Made by a program: the position numbers and the translations under genes | The notes under the pieces: model-generated | Databases searched by the model: none | Told to the model about the DNA's origin: nothing | What the model saw: the letters and a program-made list of their open reading frames with translations, nothing else | Part shown: one piece after another, positions 6,176 through 14,638 of the stretch | Numbering within the stretch: position 1 is the first letter of the stretch | Layout: every line of letters starts with the position of its first letter | Origin: Lachnospiraceae bacterium UBA7160 | GTDB taxonomy: Bacteria; Bacillota; Clostridia; Lachnospirales; Lachnospiraceae | Assembly: GCA_002491565.1 (NCBI GenBank) | Contig: DKWE01000122.1 | Location: 1-23,217 of the forward strand | DNA length: 23,217 nt | Reading direction: 5' to 3'

Positions 6176-8893
6176 ATGAATTTTAAAAAAGCGCCGCTGC
6201 TGTTCTGCCCGGCTCTTTTGCTTGCAGCACAGGCCACAGCACCTCTTGCAGCAGCAGAAGCCGTCGATTTCTCAGAATCAAAAGCAGAAGCAGGCAGCGC
6301 CTCTGATTCAGAAGCGGAAATGATCACAGGCATCCAGGTCATCGATGGAAAATTTTTCTATTACTCACCTGATGGGGTCTGCGACGAAACCAAATCACAA
6401 GAGCTGCAGGAAGCGGCTCAAAAAGAGAAAGACATCTCCGGTCTGCTGGAGCTGATCGGAGAGCCGGAAGAGACCGAATATTACGGGCAGGGCTGCTGGT
6501 TTGGTGAGAGCGGCAAAGAATCCGGCGAAGATGGCGCCTGGTACTATGATCATTTCGTCATCTACGTCTACCAGACCGAAGATCTTACCTATTATATGGG
6601 GGCTCAGACATGGGTAGAAGAGGCTGAGCTTCTGGAACCAGAGACAGAAGCTACTGGTTTCCAGGATACGGCATCCGACCAAACTGGCTCCCAGAGTCTG
6701 ACGGCAAATGAATCAGATGAATCTAACTCTCAGAACACTATAGCAGATAAATCTAATTTTCAGGATTCATCAGTAGAAGATTCTGATTCTCAGAACGCGG
6801 CAGCAGATGGAGCCGGTTCTCAGAATACGGCAGTAGATGAATCTGACCCTCAGAGTTTGGATGCAGGCAACTCTGATTTTCGGAATTCCGTCTCGGATGA
6901 CTCAGACCTTCGGAGTATGGTGGCAGAAGCCGTCGAAAAAAATGCGAATGCGGCCAGCCCTTCTCTGGCACTGCTGAATCTGTTCCGCTATGTGGAAAAG
7001 ACCTACAGCTATGCCCGAACCATCGGCTTCGAGAATTACAACGGATGGCCGGAGGAGTATGCCCGGGAAATGCTTACCGATGAAGCCGGGAGCTGCTATC
7101 ACTTCGCAGCCCTGTACGGATATCTGGCAAAGGAAGCGACTGGCTACGATGTGCGGATTTGCATCGGCTCCACGGATGGCTTCGAATCCGGCTCCTGGCA
7201 AAAGCACGCATGGACGGAGATCAAGATCGACGACAAATGGTACGTCTTTGATCCCAATCTGGACAAATACGGCGCAGACGAGAGTTTGAAATATTACAAG
7301 CTGGATACGGAATTCGAGCTCTATGACGCAACATACCAGACTGAAGAAACCTGCGAGCTCACTTTCGAAGTCAAAACTCAGGAGACAGATGCTGATGCTG
7401 AGTCTGAGCCGGAGACTGATGTTGATGCTGAGTCTGCCCCGGAGACCGAATCTGAAGCTGCAGCCAGGGCACACTCTGAGGCTGAAAATGAAACGGCTTC
7501 GGGGATCGAAACGGATTCTGAGACTATGCCAGAAGCTGACTCCGAGACAGAGACTGAGTCTGGGACCTCGTCTGACTCTATTCTGGAAACTGACGTTGAT
7601 TCCGAGTCGGAGACTGCAGTTAAATCTGAAGCTGAGACCGAATCTCCCTCGCAGATGACTGACAAGATCGAGATCACCGAGGAAGGGGAATGTGTCCTGA
7701 CTCTGGACAACCGCTCCGAGCTGGCTTTTACCGAAGCCACACTGGCAGCCGATGGCCAGCTCACGCTGACAGATGCAGATGGCTCGCAGCACCAGTTCCT
7801 GGAAGTTGATAAGAATGACATCGGAACTCCTTATCTCCTGATGTACGGGAGCTTCCTCTCGATCAAATACACTTCTTCCAGCACCGGCAAAGCTGCACGA
7901 CTGGTTGAAGAGGGGGACGACATTACATTCGAGCAGCCGCAAACCATGACAATTACCACCACGGTCTATGTGCGTTCCGCTGCGGACCTGAATGCGGACA
8001 AGCTTTCCGTGGCTGACAAGGGGACTCCGGTCTCTGTCATCGGAGAGACCGGAAAATGGTACAAGGTCGCTCTGAAGGATGGGCGCGAAGGTTACATATC
8101 CAAGGTTGGGATTATCGTAGATCATCTTCCTGCTGCTTCTTCCCAGGGGACCTCTCAGGAGGCACCTGGAACAGAACCAGAGACAGAGACTGAACCGGAG
8201 CCTGAGACTGTCATCGTAGAAAGAAACGGCAAATATTACCGGTACGAACGCTTCACCCCGGCAGAGGATACGATCGTAAAAATTAAAAACACGTTTTGCT
8301 ACGTCACCGCGGGCGGCGAAATAGCCAGCGGCTGGAAAGTGCTGAATGGCAAGCTCTATTACGCAGAAGCGGACGGCACTCTGAAATGCTCCGGGACACG
8401 CGACGGAATTACCTTTGGGGAAGACGGCACAGCAGTGGCCGACACCAATTCCCAGCTGAAAATCCGGACAATGGAAATTGTTCGTTCCATCACAGACGAC
8501 ACGATGAGCCAGAGCCAGAAGCTTTCCGCCTGCTGGCGCTATGTGACCAATGGCCATCTCGGCTATGCAGGCAAATATCCCGACCTGAATGCCGCAGGCT
8601 GGCAGAGAGCCCTTGCTCTGGACGCCCTGACCAGCGGTAGTGGAAACTGCTATGGATTCGCCTGTGCCTTCGCGGCGCTGGCTGAGGAAGTCGGTTACGA
8701 CCCGGTAGTCGTCTGCGGACGGGTCTCCGGATCCCGTGACCGCGCTGCCGACGGCATGACGCGGCATTCCTGGGTTATGATCAATGGCTGCCACTACGAC
8801 CCCGAAGCCCAATGGGCCGGCTGGTGCGGCGGCATCTATGGCTATGGCTCCTACCCGGTCACACACAGTGTACAGAGAACCGTTGAATTCTGA
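6176..8893 (+). CDS. secreted protein with two transglutaminase-like domains and an SH3 domain
   Basis: This 905-residue protein begins with a signal peptide (charged NFKK, hydrophobic core to about residue 28, AAA-type cleavage site). A ligand-like N-terminal region (50-150) is followed by a linker of 10-residue repeats (171-250). The first transglutaminase-like papain-fold domain spans about 260-390, with triad candidates C307 (GSCYHFAALYGYLA), H344 (QKHAWTEI) and D359 (FDPNLD). An acidic Glu/Thr/Ser linker (400-490) and a small beta domain precede a bacterial SH3 domain (about 596-650). The segment about 686-750 resembles choline-binding-type repeats (GWKVLNGKLYY). A second transglutaminase-like domain fills 760-905, with C825 (GSGNCYGFACAFAAL), H864 (TRHSWVMI) and D875 (HYDPEAQW). 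Both triads look intact. Such domains act as peptidases or cross-linkers at the wall; the substrate is unknown. It heads a run of three secreted proteins. Confidence 0.85.
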   Translation: MNFKKAPLLFCPALLLAAQATAPLAAAEAVDFSESKAEAGSASDSEAEMITGIQVIDGKFFYYSPDGVCDETKSQELQEAAQKEKDISGLLELIGEPEETEYYGQGCWFGESGKESGEDGAWYYDHFVIYVYQTEDLTYYMGAQTWVEEAELLEPETEATGFQDTASDQTGSQSLTANESDESNSQNTIADKSNFQDSSVEDSDSQNAAADGAGSQNTAVDESDPQSLDAGNSDFRNSVSDDSDLRSMVAEAVEKNANAASPSLALLNLFRYVEKTYSYARTIGFENYNGWPEEYAREMLTDEAGSCYHFAALYGYLAKEATGYDVRICIGSTDGFESGSWQKHAWTEIKIDDKWYVFDPNLDKYGADESLKYYKLDTEFELYDATYQTEETCELTFEVKTQETDADAESEPETDVDAESAPETESEAAARAHSEAENETASGIETDSETMPEADSETETESGTSSDSILETDVDSESETAVKSEAETESPSQMTDKIEITEEGECVLTLDNRSELAFTEATLAADGQLTLTDADGSQHQFLEVDKNDIGTPYLLMYGSFLSIKYTSSSTGKAARLVEEGDDITFEQPQTMTITTTVYVRSAADLNADKLSVADKGTPVSVIGETGKWYKVALKDGREGYISKVGIIVDHLPAASSQGTSQEAPGTEPETETEPEPETVIVERNGKYYRYERFTPAEDTIVKIKNTFCYVTAGGEIASGWKVLNGKLYYAEADGTLKCSGTRDGITFGEDGTAVADTNSQLKIRTMEIVRSITDDTMSQSQKLSACWRYVTNGHLGYAGKYPDLNAAGWQRALALDALTSGSGNCYGFACAFAALAEEVGYDPVVVCGRVSGSRDRAADGMTRHSWVMINGCHYDPEAQWAGWCGGIYGYGSYPVTHSVQRTVEF
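6686..6925 (+). repeat. in-frame 30-bp repeats encoding a Ser/Asp/Gln linker
   Basis: About eight degenerate 10-residue units (for example DESNSQNTIA, DKSNFQDSSV, DESDPQSLDA) form residues 171-250 of the double transglutaminase protein. They separate the N-terminal region from the first catalytic domain and probably act as a flexible spacer. Confidence 0.75.
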
Positions 8894-8923
8894 GAACCTG
8901 ACGCAGCCTGCAATACCCGCTGA

Positions 8924-9137
8924 CAGACCTCTGGCTTTGCATATCTGTGCAGCCTGCACGGCCTGCGGCAGACCTCTGGCTTTGCATATCTGTACAGCCT
9001 GCACGACCTGCGGCAGACCTCTGGCTTTGCATACCTGTGCAGCCTACACGACCTGCGGCAGACCTCTGGCTTTGCATATCTGTGCAGCCTACACGATCTG
9101 CGGCAGACCTCTGGCTTTGCATATCTGTACAGCATAC
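8924..9137. repeat. five head-to-tail copies of a 45-bp repeat
   Basis: Copies of a unit beginning CAGACCTCTGGCTTTGCATA start at 8924, 8969, 9014, 9059 and 9104, exactly 45 bases apart; the last is truncated near 9137. Copies differ by a few substitutions and there are no unique spacers, so this is not a CRISPR array. The array fills most of the 333-base gap between the transglutaminase gene and the dipeptidase gene. Because 45 is a multiple of three, several frames stay open as 15-residue repeats, but none has a convincing start site. Confidence 0.95.
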
Positions 9138-9226
9138 GGTACTTCACGGTACAGAAAGCGTCATTTGCTCAAATACCTGTAAGCGAGGGCAGGCATTACA
9201 ATTACACGCGAATGGGAGGGAAATGA

Positions 9227-10867
9227 ATGCCCGTAAAAAAATACAAATCCATCTTGTTTTTGGTCTTGATTCTGGCGTTTTCCGTCTTGCTGTCCCAGGG
9301 GGCGGGCTTTTCCCTTTCTGCCCTGGCGGAAGACTTCTCCAGCAGCATCGAAGGGGCCACCGGCTGGGGGACAACCACCCTCGCCGTTTACTGGACCGAC
9401 AGCTCAGACTCCTCCAGGATTGAGCAAATCCCCGCAAAGGAACCCTTCCGGATCCTGAGCCGTTACAGCGACGACATGCTGCAGGTCGAGTACAATGGCA
9501 TGACCGGCTACGTGAAGACAGACTATGTTCTGATCAATCTTCCGGACGTCGAACCGGATATTATTTACAACCTGACAAACGCCACAGGTTCTATCTTCAC
9601 TGCCACAACAGAACGCGGCACGGTGAATCAAAAGCTGGACCTCTACGGTACCCAGATCTACTACAACGGTGATACCGCGGCTTACTATAACAGCGATACC
9701 TACAGCCGTACCGCAGGAAGCCGGGCAGGCAAAATCTGGAATTCCAAGCTCGGGAAATACGAGTTTGCCGTTCCCATCCTGTTCACCGCCGCAGAGAAAA
9801 TTTCCAAAGCCAGAACTCTGGCCCTGGCAGATGGCTACGATTTCAAAATCTACGACGCCTACCGCCCCAATACCGCCACGCAGCTGATGAATACTTCGTT
9901 CAACAGTCTCTACGGACAGACCGGCAGTGCGCTGCATCTGGCAGGCTATAATACCAGCTTCTACGTAGCGTCTGCACTGTCCGCGCACAACATTGGCTGC
10001 GCAATTGACCTGACCATGGTACAGGGGAGTGAGGAGGCCGAGATGCCTACGCAGATGCATGTGCTCTCCGGCGACGCCGTGCTTCTCAACTACTCCGATA
10101 CCGGGCGGACCGCCCATGAACTCTACGGTCAGCCCTACGATTACTATGAGGAAAACTTTGCCAATACGATGACAGAAGATGCCCGCCGGCTTTGCTGGTA
10201 TATGATCCATTCCGGTATGACTGGGCTCGGATCGGAATGGTGGCATTATCAGGACCAGCGCGCCTATTCGCGAAATCGCGGCTTTTATCCGAATCTCGCT
10301 ACCTGGTATCCCTGTCAGCTGTGCAGTTCCACAGCGTTTGGCGATATCTCCAGCGTACCTGATATCGTGACCAGGCGTGCCGAAGCCGTTTATCAGCTTT
10401 GGGCCGCAGCAGGCTTTCCGATCGTACCCGGTGATATCTCTTTCACAGATGTCACTCCACTGGATTACTACTACAACGCTGTACGCTGGGCTGTCAGCAC
10501 CGGACTTCTCTCCGGAAGCAGTTCCTCTACCTTTTCCCCAAACGACGCCATTACCCGCGCCGGATTTCTGGATATGCTCTTCCGGTACTGCGGCGGTCAG
10601 GCAGAGAGCTCTGTAAACGCAGCTGCCGGCCAGCCTGATCCTCAGAATGGTGCCTCCGGCGAGAACACTTCCGGCACATCAGTCTTTACAGATGTCAGCC
10701 CCAATGCATGGTATTACGACGCAGTGCAATGGGCAACCGGGCTTGGCATCACAGACGCTGCTGCCGGTGCATTTTCCCCGTCCGGCGTTCTGACCCAGGC
10801 ACAGATGCATCTATTTCTGACCCGCGCCAGTGCAGCCGGAATCGCACTCAGTCAGACGTATCTATAG
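9227..10867 (+). CDS. secreted VanX-like D-Ala-D-Ala dipeptidase with SH3 and two SLH domains
   Basis: This 546-residue protein starts with a signal peptide (VKKYK, hydrophobic core to about 34, cleavage near ALA-ED). An SH3-like region covers about 45-105. The catalytic core is peptidase family M15D: R213 in YDAYRP, zinc ligands H254 and D261 in SAHNIGCAIDLTM, catalytic E337 and zinc ligand H340 in EWWHYQ. All key residues of VanX-type D-Ala-D-Ala dipeptidases are present. Two S-layer homology domains follow (about 405-455 and 487-535; FTDVTPLDYYYNAVRWA, FTDVSPNAWYYDAVQWA), which bind secondary wall polymer. VanX itself is cytoplasmic, so an exported, wall-attached version suggests a role in wall turnover or dipeptide scavenging rather than glycopeptide resistance; no vanH, vanA or vanR gene is nearby. 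GGGAGGG lies 5 bases before the ATG. Confidence 0.88.
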   Translation: MPVKKYKSILFLVLILAFSVLLSQGAGFSLSALAEDFSSSIEGATGWGTTTLAVYWTDSSDSSRIEQIPAKEPFRILSRYSDDMLQVEYNGMTGYVKTDYVLINLPDVEPDIIYNLTNATGSIFTATTERGTVNQKLDLYGTQIYYNGDTAAYYNSDTYSRTAGSRAGKIWNSKLGKYEFAVPILFTAAEKISKARTLALADGYDFKIYDAYRPNTATQLMNTSFNSLYGQTGSALHLAGYNTSFYVASALSAHNIGCAIDLTMVQGSEEAEMPTQMHVLSGDAVLLNYSDTGRTAHELYGQPYDYYEENFANTMTEDARRLCWYMIHSGMTGLGSEWWHYQDQRAYSRNRGFYPNLATWYPCQLCSSTAFGDISSVPDIVTRRAEAVYQLWAAAGFPIVPGDISFTDVTPLDYYYNAVRWAVSTGLLSGSSSSTFSPNDAITRAGFLDMLFRYCGGQAESSVNAAAGQPDPQNGASGENTSGTSVFTDVSPNAWYYDAVQWATGLGITDAAAGAFSPSGVLTQAQMHLFLTRASAAGIALSQTYL

Positions 10868-11032
10868 AGCACAGGCACACGCAGCCACTCCACCGCAAAT
10901 GCATGCGATCATCTGCATAACTACGCCGAGATCAGGGCGTTCGATATTCGCGCAGCCAGAATGCACAGGAACAGATACACCTGCTTCACAGACAGCAACT
11001 TACAGGAAACCCACTGAGGGAGGGGTTATGAA

Positions 11033-12721
11033 ATGAAGACATGGAAATTCAATAGCCAATTTTTTCTGACACTGAGTCTGTCACTGCTGCTGCCTCCCCT
11101 TATGGTCAGCGGCGAGGCAGAAGACTCCGGAATTGCTCTGCAGCTTTCATCCGCTTCCGCTGTTGTCATGGATCTGGATACTGGCACACTCCTCTACAAT
11201 GAGGGCAGCACCATTGCACATGACGCAGGCAGCCTTGAGAACTTCATGACCGTTTTGCTTCTTGCAGAAAATTACAATCTAAATCAGACCGCCTCATTTT
11301 CGGAGATTCTATACACTGCTCCGGATGGACAGCCCCGCCTTGGTCTCCAGCCCGGCGAGGAGATTACGCTCTATGACGCTGCCTGTGCAATTCTGCTGGA
11401 TTCCGCAGAGGACGTGGCAATCGGCGTCGCAGAATACATTTCCGGAAGTCCGGCTGCCTTCACCGTGCGTATGAACGAACGGGCACAGGAGCTTGGCTGC
11501 GAGCATACTCAGCTTTCCGCCCCCGGCGATTCCGGCAACACGCAGTCCTATACCTGCGCCAGTGATTTTGCTCTCATCATGCAGGCTGCTTACCAAAATG
11601 AAGCATTTCGCGAAATCTGCCAGCTGACCGACTATGCCATCCCCGCCACCAATCTGACTGATGGCTCCCGTCAATTGGCAAATGAGCATCCGATGCTCGG
11701 GCAAGAGTCCGGCTATTTCCAGGACTGGTGTTCCGGCGGAAAAGAGTCTCTTTCCTCTGACGGCACCGACAACCTGATAACCTTTGGCGACAATGAGGAC
11801 GTTCATCTGGTCTCGGTTCTTCTCGGCGCATCCGACACCGCTGCTGCATGTCAAGATACCACGAAGCTCTTCGCCTATGGCTTTGACCAGCTTTCTGTGT
11901 CAGGAGCGGATCCCAGATTCGGCACTGGCACTTCCGAAGGAAACACTGCTCAGGCAGATGGCGCGGATGGAAATACTGTAACTCAGTCAGGCACTTCAGA
12001 CGGTAATACCGTGACTCAGACAGGAGGCTCAGACGGCAATACCGTGACTCAGACAGGAGGCTCAGACGGCAATACCGTAACTCAGACAGGAGGCTCAGAC
12101 GGCAATACCGTGACTCAGACAGGAGACTCAGACGGCAATACTGTACCTCAGGCCAACGCTTCCAATGGAAATAACATACCTCAGTCGAACGAAACCGACA
12201 ATGGCCCACTGCAGTCGGGCAGCTCCGGCGATGACCTGCTCCAGACGGGCGGTTCCGGCAACGGCCTGCTCCAGACGAGCGGTTCCGACGATGATCTGCT
12301 CCAGACAAGCGGCTCCGGCAACGACCTTTTCCAGACGGGCAGCTCCGGCGATGACACACTCCAGACGGATGACGCCAACGCGTCCACCTCATCAGGTGCC
12401 AGCTGGACAGATATTGCAAAACAGCTGATCGATTTTCTGACTGAGGCGCCGCACTATCTGGCAAAATACGCCCGGTCGCATTTTAAGGAAGTCTTCATCG
12501 CGGGATGCGCGTTCCTGCTCTTCCTGCTGATCCTGATCATCCTGCTGCTCGCGCGGCTCATCACGGACTCCCGCATCCGCCGGAAGCGCAAAAAAGCAGA
12601 AAAGCTCTGGCAGGCCAGAGAATCACAGATCGAACAGATGACACTGGAGGAGCTCGAAAATGAGCTGCGCAGACGGCAGAAAGAAGAGGCAAACTCATCT
12701 TCCTCCAAAGATGACGGCTGA
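11033..12721 (+). CDS. membrane-anchored DacA-like (S11) protein with degenerate active site
   Basis: The first 290 residues match the D-alanyl-D-alanine carboxypeptidase family S11 (DacA/PBP5): signal peptide to about 27, SAVVMDLDTGTLLYNEG, and a fold-consistent series to about 290. Each catalytic motif is altered. The SxxK motif is SLEN (S67 to N70, lysine lost), SxN is SAE (124-126), and KTG is KES (237-239). The protein is probably catalytically inactive but may still bind wall peptides. A linker follows: seven 11-residue units (SDGNTVTQTGG type, about 311-387), then six 10-residue units (SGDDLLQTGG type, 388-447). A transmembrane helix lies at about 486-508, followed by a basic, then charged, coiled-coil-like cytoplasmic tail. 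The topology, with an external sensor-like domain and a cytoplasmic tail, is unlike ordinary DacA, which ends in an amphipathic anchor. The start has a GAGGGAGGGG ribosome binding site. A short hairpin without a T-run follows the stop (12726-12740). Confidence 0.88.
   Translation: MKTWKFNSQFFLTLSLSLLLPPLMVSGEAEDSGIALQLSSASAVVMDLDTGTLLYNEGSTIAHDAGSLENFMTVLLLAENYNLNQTASFSEILYTAPDGQPRLGLQPGEEITLYDAACAILLDSAEDVAIGVAEYISGSPAAFTVRMNERAQELGCEHTQLSAPGDSGNTQSYTCASDFALIMQAAYQNEAFREICQLTDYAIPATNLTDGSRQLANEHPMLGQESGYFQDWCSGGKESLSSDGTDNLITFGDNEDVHLVSVLLGASDTAAACQDTTKLFAYGFDQLSVSGADPRFGTGTSEGNTAQADGADGNTVTQSGTSDGNTVTQTGGSDGNTVTQTGGSDGNTVTQTGGSDGNTVTQTGDSDGNTVPQANASNGNNIPQSNETDNGPLQSGSSGDDLLQTGGSGNGLLQTSGSDDDLLQTSGSGNDLFQTGSSGDDTLQTDDANASTSSGASWTDIAKQLIDFLTEAPHYLAKYARSHFKEVFIAGCAFLLFLLILIILLLARLITDSRIRRKRKKAEKLWQARESQIEQMTLEELENELRRRQKEEANSSSSKDDG
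11963..12193 (+). repeat. in-frame 33-bp repeats, seven units
   Basis: Seven consecutive 11-residue units of the form SDGNTVTQTGG in the extracellular linker of the DacA-like protein. The central copies are nearly identical at the DNA level and the outer ones are diverged, the usual pattern of a recently expanded minisatellite. Confidence 0.9.
12194..12373 (+). repeat. in-frame 30-bp repeats, six units
   Basis: Six 10-residue units (SGDDLLQTGG, SGNGLLQTSG, SDDDLLQTSG and variants) directly continue the 33-bp array. The unit length and motif shift from 11 to 10 residues, so this is a second, related array in the same linker. Confidence 0.88.
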
Positions 12722-12967
12722 GGCAGCCGGAGTTTCCGGCGATAAATCCCGCTCCTGAAAGCCGAAACTCTTATCAGCGCGTGACATAACAACAAATAAA
12801 CGGGCCAATTGCGAAAAATGCTCAAAAAACAAGATGAGTTGTCTTTCTGCTAAAGCTCATTTATAGCATCAGGCTTAGAAGGCAGAAGACGTGCGGATAT
12901 ATAAAAATACCGAATCACCCGTCTGCAATCATGAAGTTTTTCAAAAGTTAGAAAGGGGATCTTTAAC

Positions 12968-13759
12968 ATGAGACTTGGATTTATCGGCTGTGGCAACATG
13001 GCAAAGGCAATTCTCGGCGGAATTCTGAAGCAGCAACTCATCCCAGCGGATGAAATCATTGCCTCCGCACTGCATTCCTCCACCCTGGATCGCGTATCAG
13101 AGCAATACGGCATTCATACGACCTTAAACAATTGTGAAGCTGCACAGGCAGATATTGTTTTCCTGGCAATCAAGCCGCAATTTTATGAGGAAGTCATCCG
13201 GGAGATCCGCGATATCGTCACGGAACGCCAGATCATCGTATCCATCGCCCCCGGCAAGTCTATCGAAACCATCACCGAATGGTTCCAGAAACCGGTGAAA
13301 CTGGTGCGCGCCATGCCAAACACGCCTGCAATGGTCCAGGCCGGTGTCACAGCAGTCTGCCCTGCTCCTTCCGTCAGCGAAAACGAATTGCAGCAGGTAC
13401 TGGAACTTTTCACCGCCTGCGGTACTGCCGAGGTGATGCCGGAACGCCTGATCAATGGCGTGGTATCCGTCAGCGGCAGCTCTCCGGCCTATATTTTCAT
13501 GATCATCGAAGCCATGGCAGACGGTGCCGTCCGGGACGGCATTCCACGCGCGCAGGCTTACCGTCTCGCCGCACAGGCTGTCCTCGGCAGTGCCAAAATG
13601 GTACTTGAGACCGGCATGCATCCAGGCGAGCTGAAAGATATGGTCTGCTCCCCTGCCGGCACTACCATCGAAGCGGTTGCCGCCATGGAAAAAGCCGGCC
13701 TGCGCAGCGCCATCCTCGAAGGCATGGAAGCCTGCTCCCGCAAAGCACAGGGGATGTAA
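12968..13759 (+). CDS. proC: pyrroline-5-carboxylate reductase
   Basis: This is ProC, the NAD(P)H-dependent enzyme that makes the last step of proline biosynthesis, reducing 1-pyrroline-5-carboxylate. The 263-residue length is normal. Visible features are the N-terminal Rossmann motif GFIGCGNMAKAI, the FLAIKPQ strand, VRAMPNTPAMVQAG, and the C-terminal family signature region GMHPGELKDMVCSPAGTTIEAV. GAAAGGGG precedes the ATG. It appears to be a single-gene unit: the upstream gene ends 246 bases away and a strong hairpin lies downstream. No proA or proB is in the window. Confidence 0.96.
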   Translation: MRLGFIGCGNMAKAILGGILKQQLIPADEIIASALHSSTLDRVSEQYGIHTTLNNCEAAQADIVFLAIKPQFYEEVIREIRDIVTERQIIVSIAPGKSIETITEWFQKPVKLVRAMPNTPAMVQAGVTAVCPAPSVSENELQQVLELFTACGTAEVMPERLINGVVSVSGSSPAYIFMIIEAMADGAVRDGIPRAQAYRLAAQAVLGSAKMVLETGMHPGELKDMVCSPAGTTIEAVAAMEKAGLRSAILEGMEACSRKAQGM

Positions 13760-13854
13760 GCGAAACACAAACCGCTTCTTCCTTTTCACCCCTCCCGCAG
13801 TACTTCCCGAAGCAATGAGGCAGTCTCCACTCAGACCTTTCTGATTTATCCACA

Positions 13855-13897
13855 TACAAAAGCACAGGAAGCAGCATTTCTTTTCTGTGCTTTTGTA
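13855..13897. terminator. hairpin terminator between proC and the HNH gene
   Basis: TACAAAAGCACAG (13855-13867) pairs perfectly with CTGTGCTTTTGTA (13885-13897), a 13-bp stem with a 17-base loop. The T-rich right arm on one strand and the equivalent run on the other fit a bidirectional terminator between two convergent genes (proC on plus, HNH gene on minus). Confidence 0.65.
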
Positions 13898-13937
13898 CCT
13901 CTAACCTGGATAATGCAAGCTAAAAACCATTCCATAT

Positions 13938-13969
13938 TACGCAAGATTTCATTTGTAGATACCTAAAAA
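13938..13969. repeat. single diverged copy of the 2981-3113 repeat core
   Basis: This 32-base stretch just downstream of the HNH stop matches the repeat unit beginning near 3046 at about 22 of 32 positions by eye; most of the differences are A/G transitions. It shares an 11-base perfect core (CAAGATTTCAT) with the unit at 2981. It may mark the edge of the inserted defence island. Confidence 0.4.
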
Positions 13970-13975
13970 CTACGA

Positions 13976-14638
13976 TTAATTCAGCAGACTTTCCAGTTCT
14001 GGATAGTCTGCTATATGACTCCTGACATAAAATCTTTTGAAAGCCGCAAATTTACTGCCACGACTCAACTGATTTCTAAGGCTGTGAAAATAACGCGCTT
14101 TTTTGCCTTTCTGATACTTAGCCAAGCTAAAATATAACGTATTCATAGTACCCGCCAGATCATTGATACGCGTCTGACATCCAATTTCACGAACTCCCGT
14201 ATTCGTATTCTCAAAACAACTTTCAATTAGCTCCGCTGTCAACTGTGTGTCAACATCCTCTGTAATTGCGCTGATATGCACATGCCCGTCCACATATCTG
14301 TGCTCCAACCTCTTCTCAGGGTCAACTATGCAGCAATCCAGTATATGGTCATCATAGCGACTGGACTTTTTCATACTATTACAGTGGCGGCAGGAATAAA
14401 AAAGGTTGTTCCAGTCAAACACAAGTTCCTTCCGTTTGCGCCCATAATGTGGGCGTAAATGCTCCACTTCTACATCCGACAATGGTCCAAGTTCGCACAA
14501 ATAGCATTTTCCATGAAAATCAACTTTCAGCTGGCGCAATACATCTGGCTCTGAATAACTTCCATATTTTAATTTCTTCTGTATTTCTAAGGACGCAGGC
14601 GGTGCAGTCGTCCTCTCTATCTTGACCATCCGATTCAC
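13976..14638 (-). CDS. ptuB: HNH endonuclease, Septu PtuB-like
   Basis: This 220-residue protein carries an HNH nuclease domain of the type annotated as retron/Septu-associated HNH (TIGR02646-like, PtuB): GKCYLCE (C45, C48), VEHLRPH (E59-H60), DWNNLFYSC (N78) and CRHCN (C83, C86, N87), giving two zinc-binding CxxC pairs around the catalytic site. In Septu systems PtuB is the effector nuclease held by the PtuA ATPase and released against phage or host nucleic acid. The preferred start is a GTG whose bases overlap the TGA of the ATPase gene (ATGTGA arrangement), with GGAAGG just upstream; an ATG three codons later is possible. The gene is A/T-richer than its neighbours, consistent with transfer. 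No reverse transcriptase or retron RNA is seen nearby. Confidence 0.8.
   Translation of the reverse strand: MNRMVKIERTTAPPASLEIQKKLKYGSYSEPDVLRQLKVDFHGKCYLCELGPLSDVEVEHLRPHYGRKRKELVFDWNNLFYSCRHCNSMKKSSRYDDHILDCCIVDPEKRLEHRYVDGHVHISAITEDVDTQLTAELIESCFENTNTGVREIGCQTRINDLAGTMNTLYFSLAKYQKGKKARYFHSLRNQLSRGSKFAAFKRFYVRSHIADYPELESLLN

Noticed and set aside
6902..9004. 700-codon open frame on the minus strand
   Set aside because: It is antisense to the double transglutaminase gene, whose signal peptide, domains and triads are clear. The antisense product has no motif.
8924..9137. CRISPR array
   Set aside because: The repeats are contiguous with no unique spacers and there are no cas genes.
8851..9147. 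Repeat peptide gene on the minus strand with a 15-residue unit
   Set aside because: The frame has only a GTG-type start without a ribosome binding site, and the same array is open in other frames merely because the unit is 45 bases.
9227..10867. Glycopeptide (vancomycin) resistance gene
   Set aside because: Although the core is VanX-like, the protein is exported and SLH-tethered and there are no ligase, dehydrogenase or two-component genes beside it.
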